Positions 41,301 to 56,300 are shown, counted from the stretch's first letter. The stretch: 64,000 nucleotides of DNA from Acholoe squamosa (GCA_949317995.1 OX439038.1:34432613-34496612); one strand, 5' to 3'. The notes: generated by a model not told the origin, from the sequence alone. Program-made: numbers and translations.

Positions 41301-44300
41301 TTTTTTTACAGTGTAGGGAGGGTCAGTGTAAGTTCAACACAGGTGTTTTACAGTGTAGGGAGGAGAGTGTAAGTTCATCAAACATTTTCTACAGTGTAGG
41401 GAGGGACAGTGTAAGTTCAACACACACTTTTTACAGTGTAGGGCAGGACAGTGTAAGTACAACACACATTTTTTTACAGTGTAGGGAGGGACAGTGTAAG
41501 TTCAACACAGGTGTTTTACAGTGTAGGGAGGAGAGCGTAAGTTCATCACACATTTTTTCACAGTGTAGGGAGGGACAGCAAATGTTCAACACACACTTTT
41601 ACACTTTTTCTATTTTCTTTTAATGCCCAAGGGCATCTCCAATAAATAAATAGAAAAAAACAAACAAAAAAGAAACATGCCAAACTGACGCATAGGAACC
41701 AGCCCTCTACCAGGATCCCCCCCTTTTTTTTCTTTTCTTTTTGCTTGCCTTTTTCCATTGCTTCGTCTGCATTAACACCCCTACACACTATACGGAAGGT
41801 ACAGGATCAGGGGATGGGGCTCCTTGCATCCCAACTGGAACAACACATCTAATCTTTCACATTTGATGCCAACTGGTAATGGGATAACTTATCGCAGCAA
41901 AATGTTTTCCTGTGGAAAAAGAGCGAGCTGACAGAAAACTCTCAATATCAAGTGATAACATTGAGCATGTATAGCATCTTCCCCATAATAGAGAACAGAA
42001 GCAGCAGGGCAGCCTGTGATTCCATGTCTATAGGATTCAGTATGGAGGCCTAGTGGAGCCACCATCTTGAATTTCGCTGGTTGAGCTAAAACCCACTGAT
42101 AAGACATACCATGATGGGTACCTTGTCCCTGGTTAACACCCACTTCCAGGGACATGCTGGTCCCACCTTATCAGTGTGGGTCATAGGAACCAGCTCCAGA
42201 CCAGCTAGTGGCCAATAGTGACTGCGCCATTACCTGAAATGAATATCTTTTTCTTTTGGTTTTCAATTTACTGCAGATTAATGGCTGATTGGCTACTGTA
42301 ATCAAACAACAAAAGCAGTAATGAAGCGTGCTAAACAAAACAGATGGTTGTCACTGCTTTACTTTACATGACCTTTCCAATGCATGTTTGTCAAGGTTAG
42401 GTACTGAAGCTCCAAATTATTTCCCTCTAGTGAAGCATCTAATTAGTGATGTAAAGCAATGGAATGGTATCTGAGTACCCAGCAATCTCATCTGCCCAAA
42501 TCCAGGTCTCAGGGAAGGCCTTGCGGACCTGATTCACAGGTTTTAGTGGCTTGCGGCTGGGTCCACTTGGTCCTCTTGGTCCGCTTGGCCCTGCCTGTCC
42601 TGGTTCTCCCCGCTGCCCACTCGAACCGGCAGGACCTGCAGGACCGGCAGGACCTGCAGGACCAGCAGGACCTGCAGGACCTGCAGGACCAGATGCACTT
42701 CTAGGACCAGCTAGACCAGGATAGTACCCTACAATCCACGAATATAAAATATGGTATTGTTACATTGTAATTAGTGCCTTATGATACATTTCAAATGCCA
42801 ATTTTATGTCTTATCCACTCAGTTGACTCTTTGATCTAGGCAGGCTTCCCTAGCCCACTAAAAAGGGTCTATAGATATCTCCTCTTTCCTATCCCCTCAG
42901 TGTGTCTGAAGCACAGACATGTGGGAACCAACACACTTATCTGTGAACTTGTGTAATGTAGTTTTCTTGCCATGAATATGACCTTAGCTGTCGCAATGGT
43001 GTTAACACCTATTATTCACTCACTCTTCGATCCAGGTTTATGTATCGGGGAAAGCCTTAACAAGTCTATGTGGTTTGAGATTGTAAGCAGATCCCAGCTC
43101 CTCCATGTATATGCATATTGGGTAGCCTGTCTAAATCAGCATACATTGTGCAGCCTGTCTAAAAGAACAATCACCATCCAGGATCCCATTTTGTACCTCT
43201 TCACTCTGACATTGTACCCTGGAAGTACATATTTACTTTTTGTTTTTTTCTATTCTCTGATTGCGATATATTACATTCTTATGCGTACTCTGTGCATGTG
43301 ACAATATAAGCTACATTGCATGTTTGTGCTAAACCCTAGATTTTAAGGGGTTATTGATCAGGCGAGTTTTATTGGACAGGCCATGGACAGGTTGTTAAAT
43401 GCTGCTTGCCCAAACAGCAGTGATTACATCAATGAATGACTAAGTCTAAGAGAGGAATGATCAAATCTATGGGTGAGGGCATGTGACCTACTCCTTTCGA
43501 AGGATGGCAAATGTTCTTCCATTTTCCTAATCACATAGACAGGGCCAGGCAAACCAAGGCCTTTGATTACTCAGACATGGTTAACTGATCCATGGTAGAC
43601 AACACGCATGCAGGTTTGGCCCGCCAGTCTTCCACATGCTCAGTGCAACCCACAATATAAAATATTGAGTCTTAATAAAGCTATTCTCCTCCTTCATGCC
43701 CTCATCATCAATACAAGGTCCCTACTCTTCAAGGGAAACATCCTGAGGGGGGGGGGGTGTATGCAAGCTATCACTTGCCAAGTTTCATGTCTACATCCAA
43801 TCCCAATAGGAATAACGAATAGTGAGTGTACATGGTTAGCAAATTATCACCAGGTCTATTCCCACTGCAATCTATTTTATATTGTCATGATCTTTAAATG
43901 GGAAAATAATAGGAGCTAGATCTCCTGAAACCGCCACTGAATAAACCACCATATCTTCATAACAAAACAAAAACAACACAACACAAAAAAACAACAGAGG
44001 AGACATCGCTACCTCATAGACAATAGACATGACAGCTTAATACCCGGTAACCAGTGAACAAAGTGAAATACTCCCTGAGAGAATGCTACACAGCCGAACT
44101 GGAGGAAGCTCTGGGTAATATCTCAGATGAAAGCAATATGTAATAGCCAGGACCAGCTTATTTTATCTGAAGCTACTACATATAATTTTCGTTTACCAGT
44201 TACAATTTATATGGGAAAGGACCATAATCGGAGATTATTGGGTAGCATTGACTTGATCCGATAGGTGGTCGATGCAATGCTTATGATATGCATGTTGCCA

Positions 44301-47300
44301 ATATTGCTGAATAAAAAATGTCAGGAAAATGGCTGAGGAGAAAACCAGCAGGAAAGGCACTGTGCCACTTAAGTAAATGTTCTGAAACAATAGAAACACA
44401 GTTTAATAGGTCAACTAGAAATGGGTACAACCAATTATTAACTATTTGTTCCTGTCTTCATTTCTCTGCAAGCTAATAGAAACCCCGAAAGAGGAAAAGC
44501 AAAAATAATGAAGCATGTTAAACTTTCTATATACATGTCAAAGTTAGGTAAAAAAAAGAAGCTTCCAAGCTGTTCTACTCTAAAATTAGTGTTCTGACAC
44601 ATTGACATGATAACAAAGTACCCAGCAAGCTGATCTGTCCAAATCCAGGTCTCAGGGAAGGCCTTGCGGACCTGGCTAACAGGTTTAAGTGTGGGGCTAG
44701 GTCCACTTGGTCCTCTTTGCCCAGGGGACCCAGCTTGTCCAGGGCGTCCAGCCTCTCCACGCTCCCCACTTGGCCCTGCGAGGCCAGCAGGACCAGCACG
44801 CCCCCGCTGTGCAAGAAGTCCTGAATCAGCTATTGCTCCATGTTTACCTGGACCATACCGAGGATAGTTCCCTTTAATCCCAGAATATAAAAAAAAAGGA
44901 ATCATCATATTGCATCTGGTGCACTTGTTATGATCAACACAACATTTATTTATAAAAGAGTACCATGTACCCTTTGATCTAATCATGTTAGTTCAGGCCT
45001 CAGGCAAGACCTTTAAGACGTCGCCTAAAAGTTTGGAAAGTTTGAGACCTTGGGGAAATCCATGCCTTTCTATAGGGTTCTGCTTTTGATGTTGGCCAGT
45101 ATACATGGGTTGGCACACGACGTGCTGCCTGCCCAAAAGTGCATTTATCATGATCCATTTATACATGCCTGTTCTCTCCGACCCTGCACCCAACGAGCAC
45201 ACATTTTTAATTGTTTTCTTTCTAGAGTGTGAATTCTGTTATCATTGGTTAATATGGTTCTATATGTGCGCTGTTCCATATGCCAATACGACTAACTTAA
45301 TTTAGATTGCATGTTTGTCTGTGAAACAGCACCCCCATCCCTGTTAGCAAGGAAGGGGATATCGGTACTTTATTAACACTATGTGTGCAGCTGTTTTAGG
45401 TCTGTATCCAAAGGACAGAAGTCTTATTCTGCTTGGCTGGTGCCCAGCAGCACAGGAAAACCATCTGGTAATCCCAAACAGCTATTACTATTTGCCAGAC
45501 CTATCTTCTCAAAGCTAGTTACATCATTACCACATATTCTATGGGAAATGCCCTTAACGAGAGTAGTGGATTATGAGGTAGTATTCGCCTCATCTAGTAG
45601 AGCATGGCGGAAATGCCTGCAATAGATAAAGTGTTGGTGTGTATTATTTGCATCATATGGCTTGCGTGAAAAAGGTGGAGGAAGGACATGGTGCCAACGA
45701 TGTTAAGTGAATACTCTGAGAATGATAGAATAAATGCTTAACAGAACAGCAGAAATTACAGAAACTTTTACTGACTGTCTATTCCTGTCCTCATTTTGCC
45801 ACAGGCTACCATATGAACTTGGGAAAGGCTAAATGAAGCACACTGTGTTTCTAAATCAAAACACATAGAGCTATATAGATACCAAAGCTTCCAAGCAAGT
45901 CCCATCTACTCAAGCAGCAGAATATTGCTGGCTGTACTAAATTGAAATGATATCTAAGTACCCAGCTATCTCATCTGCCCAAACCCAGGTCTCCAGGAAA
46001 GTTTTTCGGACCTGACTAACAGGTTTCAGGGGCTGAGGACTGGGTCCTCTTGGCTGACATGGTTCCTTTGGGCCACTTTCTCCCCTTGGTCCTGCTCCTC
46101 CAGCCTGACTTGGTGATCCACTTTAACCTATTGGTCCAGGTGCTATAGCTCACATAGCCATTATCAGCTGGGGGCCGCCATTAGACCCCGACTCCACTAT
46201 GACTAACAGGTTTTGGGGAAGGGATTATGGACATGGCTGACATGCTTGAAATGGTTTGGGGCTCGGGTGAGGTCCTGATTCTCTAGTTTTCCCACCTGAT
46301 CCTACTGCCTACTGGCAGTGCTCATTTTACTGACGATAATGCCCTATTTTTTTCCAGATTCTTATATAAAGTAGGATATTGAAATCAGTGACCGCCATTG
46401 CTCAAATCTACTAACATCAGCATTTAAAGGGACATATACACACATAAGGTAGTGGTCATTATTTATAAGCACTTCTACATACAGTGAGACCTTCATAGTC
46501 CGTCCCTTGATAGTCACATACAAATAGCGTCTACCAGGATCTGGCTGGAACAATCACAAATATTGAAATATATTGGAACATCTAACCAACCCCTTTTCTG
46601 CACGAGTAAGGTCGGACTGCTAAGGACTTACTGTATCTATATAAAGCTTCCTTGTTTTGGATACTATGTTCAAAAGTACCTCGCTAGATTGTCTGCCGAA
46701 ATCCAGGTTACTGGGAATTGGTTTTGAACCTGTAGGTGGAGTTGGTGCAACCTCTCCTGATTCTCCTCTTTGTCCTACTGGATGGCTCTAGACACCTAAA
46801 ATCGACATGGCAACATGGGCCTTTTTTGGCTTAGTGACATGGGACATGAACCTTTCTTTAAAATTGACATGGTGGCATGAACCTTTCTTAAAATCGACAT
46901 GGGGACATGGACTTTTCTTAAAATCGACATGGAGACATGGCAATTTCTTAAAATCGACATGGGACATGGGAACCCTACCCCCCCCCCCCCCCATCAAGGG
47001 CCCCTACTGGTCCAGGTGAACCAGCTTCTCCTCTTTGTCCAGCTTCTCCTCTTGGCCCAAATGCTCCTTGTGAACCAGCTTCTCCTCGTGAACTTCTTGG
47101 TCCGGGTGCACCACGTTGAACTCCTGCAGGCCCTTTAGGTTCGCCTCTTTGACCAGAAGGTCCCTGTGCTCCCTGTTCTCCAGCAGAGCGTTGGCCACTA
47201 CGCTGACTCCATGGAAGACCTGCTGGTGCTGCAACTTCACAACCTGGTGGCTGGGGGGTTGGGGGACACACACACTCACAACCACCTCCTGGGAGCTGCG

Positions 47301-50300
47301 CATCTCCACCACGCCACCCCCTTTGACCAACAGCACCACGATCCCCTTTCGCCACAAGCTCCCCTTTCTCCACAGGGTCCAGCTGGTCCCCTACACTGTA
47401 ACCTATGGGTGTTCCGTGCCTCCACAATACAAATACACTCCGTAAATGCAAAGGCAGACCAGAGCACCCGTGATTTGACATAGCGTACTGGTCCCCTTTC
47501 TCCACGAGGTCCAAGTTGTCCCCGTTCACCATAAGGTCCTAGAATACATGACTCATCATGCCGTAAATAGTGACAGGGGTTGTCATAATGGGGGGGGGGG
47601 AGGGGAGGCAGGGGGGCTATGTCCCAGACGGTGGGAGAACATATTCTAGAAACCATTATACACTTTTGTAGTGAACTTAGTTATTTACTGATAAATTTCT
47701 CCTTTTTCTCTATAGCTAAGAGTACATTTTTCAGTATTTTGGACCCGAAATAATCCACAAAAATGGGGGAGCACACCCTCCTTTTGGACCACACCCCCAC
47801 CTATTCAAAATCCTGGACAAATACTGACAAATTGACCTAAGATGACAAATCATGAAATAGGACTCTTCCCTAGGTGAGAGTATTTTTTTGGCCAAAAAGT
47901 GACACTCTGTTAGAGGAATATTGGTCAATAACTGCCAAGGGCTGGACGTGTGAACCTTTTCATTATCAATAAATGCTTTATGCTCGATACAGGAGTGTGG
48001 AGGTTTTTACATTGACTCCCATATCAAGCTACTTCCTGTCTAATGTATCTGTATCAGGCAAAAACTTTTCCCATATCAAGCCACTTCCTGTTTGTCTGTT
48101 ACGATGATCATAGGTAAAATTTATGCTTGTTTTAGCCTTTATTCTTGATGAATAAGCATTTATTGATAAACATAAGAACGGTAAAGTTTCAACACATGAC
48201 GTCATATCAGGTTTCAACCTTTCAGTATCAGTTGGAAGGAGTTATACGAATGACCAGAAAGGCTTATGGATCTGGCAAATCTTTGCCAAAGGAGTCATAG
48301 TACATGTACTTAATATGGCCAGTCCCCAATTGAGTGCTACTGTGTACCTCACTAGCGTCTGCCATGCTGACAAGAGGTAGACCATGCTTGGGAAAGATGT
48401 ATACAGGGATCATGCACATTCAAGACAAGATAATTAAACACTTGGGGCTAAAGATGGCAGTGATATAAATTTGGTCTCAGAGAAATGAAGTTGGGACCAA
48501 AGAGTGGTGAGCGTGTACATATGCCTACACCTAGATAAGGTCTGCATTGATTTACTTTTACAGTTCATTTCAATCCTTACAGAAGGTCTGCGCCATGCAG
48601 AAGCCAACAATATATGATATATACAGCTGATATAGCAATTGTCTTTTAAGAAACCAAACATGGTATTGCTTACATCAAGAGGATAATACCGGGGTAGCTG
48701 TGTCTACACACTCTTACCACTAGAGTACTCTGTATAGAAATTCCCGAGATAAGCTCCTCAATTTAACATATCAGACACATCTGTCAAACCACAGTCCTTT
48801 TAGGCCTATATCAAAGCAGTGAAGCGCCTCTTTGTCTATAATACTTCGTTGCATCAGGTCTGTACCTAGCTATCTCATTGGTCCATATCCAGGCCTCATC
48901 AGGTCTGTACCTAGCTATCTCATCGGTACACATCCATGCCTCATCATGTCTGTACCTAGCTATCTCATCGGTCCATATCCAGGCCTCATCAGGTCTGTAC
49001 CTAGCTATCTCATCGGTCCACATCCATGCCTCATCAGGTCTGTACCTAGCTATCTCATCGGTCCACATCCATGCCTCATCAGGTATGTACCTAGCTATCT
49101 CATCGGTTCATATCCAGGCCTCATCAGGTCTGTACCTAGCTATCTCATCGGTCCACATCCATGCCTCATCAGGTCTGTACCTAGCTATCTCATCAGTTCA
49201 TATCCAGGCCTCAGGGAATGTCCTGCGAACAGGGCCAGGAGGTTTAAGACCATTAGTTCCTGGTGGTGGGGGGTTGGGAAGAGGACGTCGATCACTTACA
49301 CGACCTCCTGTATTTAAGTTAGGAGGGCGTTGTCCTTACATATTACTCAATCCAATTGGAAAAATTGGAATTTGGTGAACTTCCCCTTGTACACTTGGCC
49401 CAGCATAACCACGGTAATAGACAGCTGGTCCTACAATGTCAGAAGACACAACTACATAGATTCTTTTATCATATACAGGGGGGATTGGTTGGTTGATTCA
49501 TTAGTTTTGCATCAGGATATTTCACGAGACTTTCTCAGGTTTGATTGGATATTAAGTCCTTTCCTTTCGCAAGTGTGGACAGGTATCTAAAAGCTGCTTA
49601 TCCAGCTCAGCTAGACAGGTATCGATATGCTGCTTGTGCATCACAGCAGTGATCGCATCTATGGATGACTGAATCTATGAGATGAATGATCGAATCTTTG
49701 AGGAAGGGTGAGGGGGAAAATCTTTTCCTTATCCTCCGATGGCACCCCAGAGTTCCCATCTCCAAACACTGAGCAATAATGATGGTCACTGTATATGAGA
49801 AGTTCAAAGGGTAGGTTCAACACCATTTGCATTGATCACACATCACAATCACTTCACAACTACATACTCCACTGACATTGGTTGAGGTATATTGGACTGA
49901 TTTCTAATCGATTTTAACAACACATATCTGTCTACAGGTGTTGCCTCCGGAATTTCTGGAATGTGTTTCCTGCAAGAAATAGAGTAAGATCTGTGGAATA
50001 AGACATTTCTGTGTTGGGTATTGGGAGATGTCATCACCTGCAATGAACTTAAGCTAAACAATCACTTTTATCAAGTGGGTGCCTTGGTAAATCTCTGAAA
50101 GCATGACCTTTGCATTCTCGAAAACGAATGCTGCAGATAGATCAAACCAAAGAGCTGCATTGAAGAGGCAAGTGCTAGTTAACACTGGAGTATTTTACCC
50201 AGTCTGCAGGCGTACAGCTTAACAACTCTCTCACTGCCACTCTGTCCAAATAAAGAGTACTGAGAAAGCACGCCCATCACCCCAATTTGTGAAGCAAATT

Positions 50301-53300
50301 AGGGAATACTCAGTATCTGAGTGTTGATACTTTAGTGCATGTTAACCGCTGTCCATAATTGTAGGATATCTAAGTACCCAGCCAGCTCATCCATCCAAAT
50401 CCAGGTCTCAGGGAAAGCCTTTCGGACCTTACTAATAGGTTTGAGACTGTTTGACTTTGAGTCTTTGTTCGATGGTGGTCCTGCTCGCCCTGCGGGTGGC
50501 GGTGGGGGTGGCAGTGGCGGTGCTTTGGCTACAAATGTATCAGGAGATATCTGTGGGGAAGCTGCATCATAGCTAGCTCCATAGTCTGGTCCCCAATAGT
50601 CCGGCCAATAGTCTAAGAATTATAAGATATAAAATATGTTTTTATTACAGGTCCCACAATATCACAATAGTTACAGGCACTTTGAGAGAAGGCTCCCCCA
50701 ATAGGGAGAAGCCTTGGCGTGGTGGTCAGTCTGGCCCCTTCCCCTACTGCACTTAAACGAAGAATGTTTTAATACAATATGCCTTTTGTCATCATGATGT
50801 AATAGTATGAAGCCCCCGGGTGTAGTCTCAAGATTAAGTCATAGTATATATACCGTAGACCAAACCCTAGAAGGTGGGCTGGAAATAATGTGATAGCTAG
50901 CTGCCTGTTATTGATGTTTTAAACTGATGCTCACCGTGACATCTATTCCTAAGGATGAATATATTTTGGTGGTAATTCCCCTAAACTCAGTTTAGATCAG
51001 CAAGATAACAGATCCAAAAATACTGTTGGGAACAGTCAACTGGTCATCCTATACGAGGTAAGGTTGGAACAGGATTGTCCTACAGCTTGAGGGAGGTGCA
51101 CATTTCGGTAATACCCTGCCCCCCCCCCCCGACAGATAGATGGATCTTAGGGAGTGGTCATTATTTATCAACAGGGGGGAGGGTGGGTTAGAGGGGGGGC
51201 GTAAAATTTTCAGACCCCTCCCGAGGGGGGGGGCTAAAAAAACTTTGACCCCTCTTGAGGGGAGGGCTAAAAAAATTCACCCCCTTTTTAGCAAAAAAGC
51301 CTGCGCGCTACTATAGATCAAAGAGGGGCACGAAAACTCTCCGCGCCTCCGGCGCGGGGGGGCGCAAAAAATTTCGACTGCTGTCGAGGGGGGGGCGTAA
51401 AAAATTTCCGCGCATCCGCGCGAAAACCCACCTGCCCCCCTGTTGATAAATAATGACCACTCCCTTAGATCTTTTCGTCATTTTGAGATGACCTATTTTT
51501 ACGCTGCCAGTTTATGTCTCGTGAATCTTGTACCTATGGTAAAGTCTGGTTAACACTGTCATCACCTGCAATGAACGTTTAGTTAGACATGCATTATTAC
51601 AACACGGATGCATCGGTTAAGCTCTAGGAGAATAACCTTGACGTGGTCCTGTAAGCAGAGGTAGGTCTAAATAAAATAAAGTCGAACAATGAGTAAAGGG
51701 GCAAGTGTCTTGTTAACACTGGGATGTTTTAAGCCGGTTCTACAGCTCGGCACTGATTACTGTCAAATAAACTGAGGTAATTAAGTAAAGCCTGCACCCC
51801 GGCCCGCACACTATAACAAATATCATTCACTCCATTATTATACAAGAAAAATATCTACCACCCCAAGCTGTGAGACAAATTAGGATCCTCTACACCTGAG
51901 TGGTTATAATTTAATGTAAGTGCATGTTAACCATGGCCCACAATGGTAGGATATCTAAGTACCCAGACAGCTCATCCATCCAAACCCAGGACTCCGGGAA
52001 GGCTTTTCGGACCTCAATGACAGGTTTGAGACTGTTTGAATTGGAGTCTCTATTTAATGATGGTCCTGAAGGTCCTCTTTTTTGACTTGGTGCTACTGTT
52101 GCTGCAACAGCAGTAGCCCTAGCTTGACCTTGTACACCGACAAAAGACGGAGGGGGTCCTTGAGCGGATTCTGCAAAACCTCCTCGTCCCCTATAGGCTA
52201 CAAGTCACAAGATATAAATGTGTCACCTATTAATAGTCCCATAATGTCACTGATAGAATGATGGAACTTGGCCAACCCTGAAGCCTACTCCCGTCTCACT
52301 TACAAGGCATATCAGCTGAATATATATAGCAGAGGAGATAAGTGGGCATGTTGTTCAATACATGTAGATATCGATTGATATCCAATGTGACATAATGCTT
52401 ATGATCACACTCCATGACAAATACAAAAACAGCAATGAACACACACCCGACCTTGGAATAAATGAATAGTTATCTGACCGTTCTCTTTTAATGGGGGAAG
52501 AGGTACCTGAAATTGTCGCTTTGATTCTTCATTCTAACACACAACATATTGGTAACATTACATATGTTAGCCTCAAATGTAAATGTAGGGAATTAATTTC
52601 TTTGAAGAAAGCATGCAAAGGAGTCAATAGCATGTAATTTACTATTGCATCAAAACCAATATGAAACATCAACAACAAACACCCATTCATTGTTAAAACC
52701 TGCCAAACACAAACCCTTACCCCCTTGTCATGTCAAAGGTACTGAGGCAACCTAAAGGGTAGAGGGGATCCTGATCTGGGCAAATAGTAAAGACCAGTTG
52801 AAGGAGGTTCCATGCATGGGGGATAAACATACACCAGGAACCAAAGACAAACCTAAAATCCCTTACGATTAGGTGATACTGTAATGCGTCTGTATTACCC
52901 TGACTCCTGGGAGCTCCATATCCAGGTTTCAGGTAAATTTGTCCTTATTCTGACTGCCTCTTTATACCCTGAACCAAGCTGATGTGACTCATCAATATTC
53001 TGCATCTCAAGCACTTGTGTCTGATCTAACATTTGTACTGCTGGAGAATCAAACTCTGGTACCTCTTCTATTAGAACTGAATCGGCGGCCATAGCAAAGC
53101 GCTCAACGGGTAAGCCATCGAAAGAGCCTGAAAGATTTAGACCAAACACATTAATGCTGCTAGGGTAGTGAGCCTAACAGATATGGGGCTGTAAAACAAA
53201 ACAAATGTCTTTATCTGAAGCTTCAGGATCTGCTCAGAAAGTCACAAGTTACTAACTAAAAAATCAAGTTTCCTTTATGGATTTATTTAAGCAAACATCT

Positions 53301-56300
53301 CGAAATCAAGCACATCAGGCGGGAAATGAATAGTATAGCCTGCTTATACCCACGGGCACCAACGTTGTGGGTATAGACTATAAGGGTAAAAAAAGCTCTG
53401 GAAAAGTAGAAAACATTTTTCTTCGCACTCCCCTGACCTTAATATGACCTTGCCTGACCTAATATTTCAACTTATAGACCATATTCCTGATACTTTTTGA
53501 GTTAGAGTGCATCATGCCAGGCAAAGCATGATGCACAAATGAATCAATGCCCATTATTCTGTAGTTTATTAGCAGATTTGGACATGTAATATATCAATTT
53601 CAAGATTTTTAACCATGCCGATTCCATTTTTTTAACTTTTAGATCCATATACCTGATGGATTCAGAGATAGAGTGCATCATGCCAATCTGGGCATGATGC
53701 AAAAATGAATAAAATGCCATTAATCTTTTTAATATCAATACTTAGTCACTAGGTGTCAGTAGTTTATACTTGCAAGCATATGAATTCTACAAGAGACCAA
53801 TGGAACATATCTATATTATATTGAACAGTACCAAGATACTGCATAATTATGCTAATTATGCAAATAATATGCGCAGATATGGAATGTTTGGTATCAATCT
53901 GGGGTGTTTCTTCCCCTAAAGAACATACCCCCAAAAAAATTGTTTCAGAAAAGAATAAGCGAAATAATTTTTTTAACTAGCGGCCTTTTCGGCATGAGCC
54001 GGTCCACCTGCGTCCTACCTCCAGCCAAAACCTATCTGTTTTAAGTGTCAGCGGCGAAAAAGGGCAGGTTTGAGGAAGGAATGAATCGAAATAAAGGGTT
54101 TTTTGGGACGCGGGGGCAGACACCAGTCCAGGCACTGGCAGAGAGGTCCAAGAACTGGCAGTTTCACAAAAAAAAAATCATAACTCCCTTAATAATAGGA
54201 GTTTCCCATAGTGTGACCTATAGATTAAGGGTAGCTCGAGCTGGCGAACGTCATGGCGGTCTTTATTTTCAAATCTGCACAATGGGAACAAAGTTACGAT
54301 AATTTTAGCAATTTTAGCGATGTTTTGAGGGTATTGATGAAAGAATGATACAGACTTGTTCTCGGACAAATTTTTGTCAAAACCCCAACTAGGTGTCAGT
54401 AGTTTATACTTGCAAGCATATGAATTCTATAAGAGACCAATGGAACATATCTATATTATATTAAACAGTACCAAGATACTGCATAATTATGCTAATTATG
54501 CAAATAATATGCACAGAGATTTGTTTGGTATCAATCTGGGGTGTTTCGTCTCTCTTAAGAACATGCCCCTCTAAAAAATCGGTTTCGAAAAAGAATAAGC
54601 GTAAAAGACGCGGTGCGCGTAGAAGACGCTCCCCAAACTCACGGTAGGCTGGTTCGCGTAGAGGACGCATCCAACCCCCCTGAATCGATTCGTAAAAAAA
54701 ACCCCGTACAAGACGCCCCCCCAACTCAGCAGGGGGGGTTCGCGTATAAGACGCACCCCCCCACCCCCCAAAAAATTAAAAGAAATGTTAAGTCTATGCT
54801 GTCGTCGGCCCATGCGTCCCTACACCCCGGCAAGCCACACCGCATTGTCAACCTGTTGAGTCTATGCTGTCATCGGCACACGGTCGGCGTCTTCCCCGCC
54901 GAGCAAATCTACAGCGACCGGTCTGCCGCGCTGCTGGCTATATGAGTTCAAGCTGTCATCGGCACACGGTCGGCGTCAAACCCGCCGAGCAAATCTACAG
55001 CGACCGGGCTGCCGCGCTGCTGGCTATATGAGTTCAAGCTGTCAGCGGCACACGGTCGGCGTCAAACCCGCCGAGCGCCCGTCGACACCTCCCAGTCTGC
55101 CGCGCTGCTGGCTATATGAGTTCAAGCTGTCATCGGCACACGGTCGGCGTCAAACCCGCCGAGCGAATGTACTATGCTAACATAATTTATAATGACATAT
55201 AATGACAAATATTTATTTCTGACAAATAGTGCATAGTTACTGACATATTCTGACAAATTGCTGACAAATAGTGACAAAGTACTGACATATATTTACTTAT
55301 TGCTGACAAAATGTGAGTAAATACTGATATATTGACTATTTGCTGACAAATTGTATGTAAATACTGACATGTGTTGATTAATTTCTGATATATAGTGACT
55401 AAGTACTGACATATCCTGACTAATTGCTGACAAATAGTAAGTAATTAGTAACATATATTGACTATTTGTTGACAAAAAGTGAGTAATTAATAACATATAT
55501 TGACCAATTGCTAGTGAGTAATTACTTACATTTATTCATTAAAATGCGAGTAAATACTGACATGTATTGACTACTGTAAACTCCCGCGTATAAGACGCGT
55601 CCTCTACGCCAAACAAAATGCTGGGTAGTCTTATAGCTTTCTCTTAAGTTGGGGGTGCGTCTTATACGAGGGGTATTTTTTCTATAAAAATGTACTAATC
55701 TTACAAATTTCAGCAGTAAAATGTGCGTCTTATACACGAAAATGCATGTGCTAAGTTTGGGGTGCGTCTTATACGCGCAGCGTGTCTTCTACGTGGGAGA
55801 TTACGGTAATTGCTGATGAATTCTGAGGAAACACTGACATGTATTGATTAATTACTGCTATATAGTGAGTAATTACTGACATATATGGACTAATTGCTGA
55901 CAAATAGTGAGTAATTACTGACATATATTGACTAATTTCTGGTAAATAGTGAATAATTAGACATGTATTGACTAATTGCTGACAAAGAGTGAGTAATTAC
56001 TGACGTACATTGACTAATTTCTGACATATTGTGAGCAATTACTGACATATATGGACTAAGTGTTGTTATATGATGACTAAGTACTGGCATATATTGACTG
56101 ATTGCTGACAAATAGTGAGTTTTGATTTAAATTCATTCTCTAACATGCTACAACATTGATAGAATGCATGAATGTAGGAAAAGAAATCAAAAGAACTTAT
56201 AATACAATGTTAGAGATAAGTTCTACTTCTGGTCACACCTCATTTGTGGCATTAAAAAAAATATATGATCAGCATCATACTCGACCTGATCCCAATTGAG

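Noticed and set aside
40701-41623. Repetitive Cys-rich open frames
   Set aside because: Minisatellite translation, with no splice or start context.
44438-47538. A separate collagen gene on the - strand
   Set aside because: The Gly-X-Y runs lie within units that have bait-cassette acceptors and PETWIW ends, and the runs are too short and separate for a collagen.
48861-49215. CRISPR-like regular repeats
   Set aside because: No unique spacers; direct tandem units in an animal gene.
48832-49378. Long + strand frames at the 45-bp repeat
   Set aside because: Opposite strand of the cassette B6 tandem unit; open only because the unit is a multiple of three.
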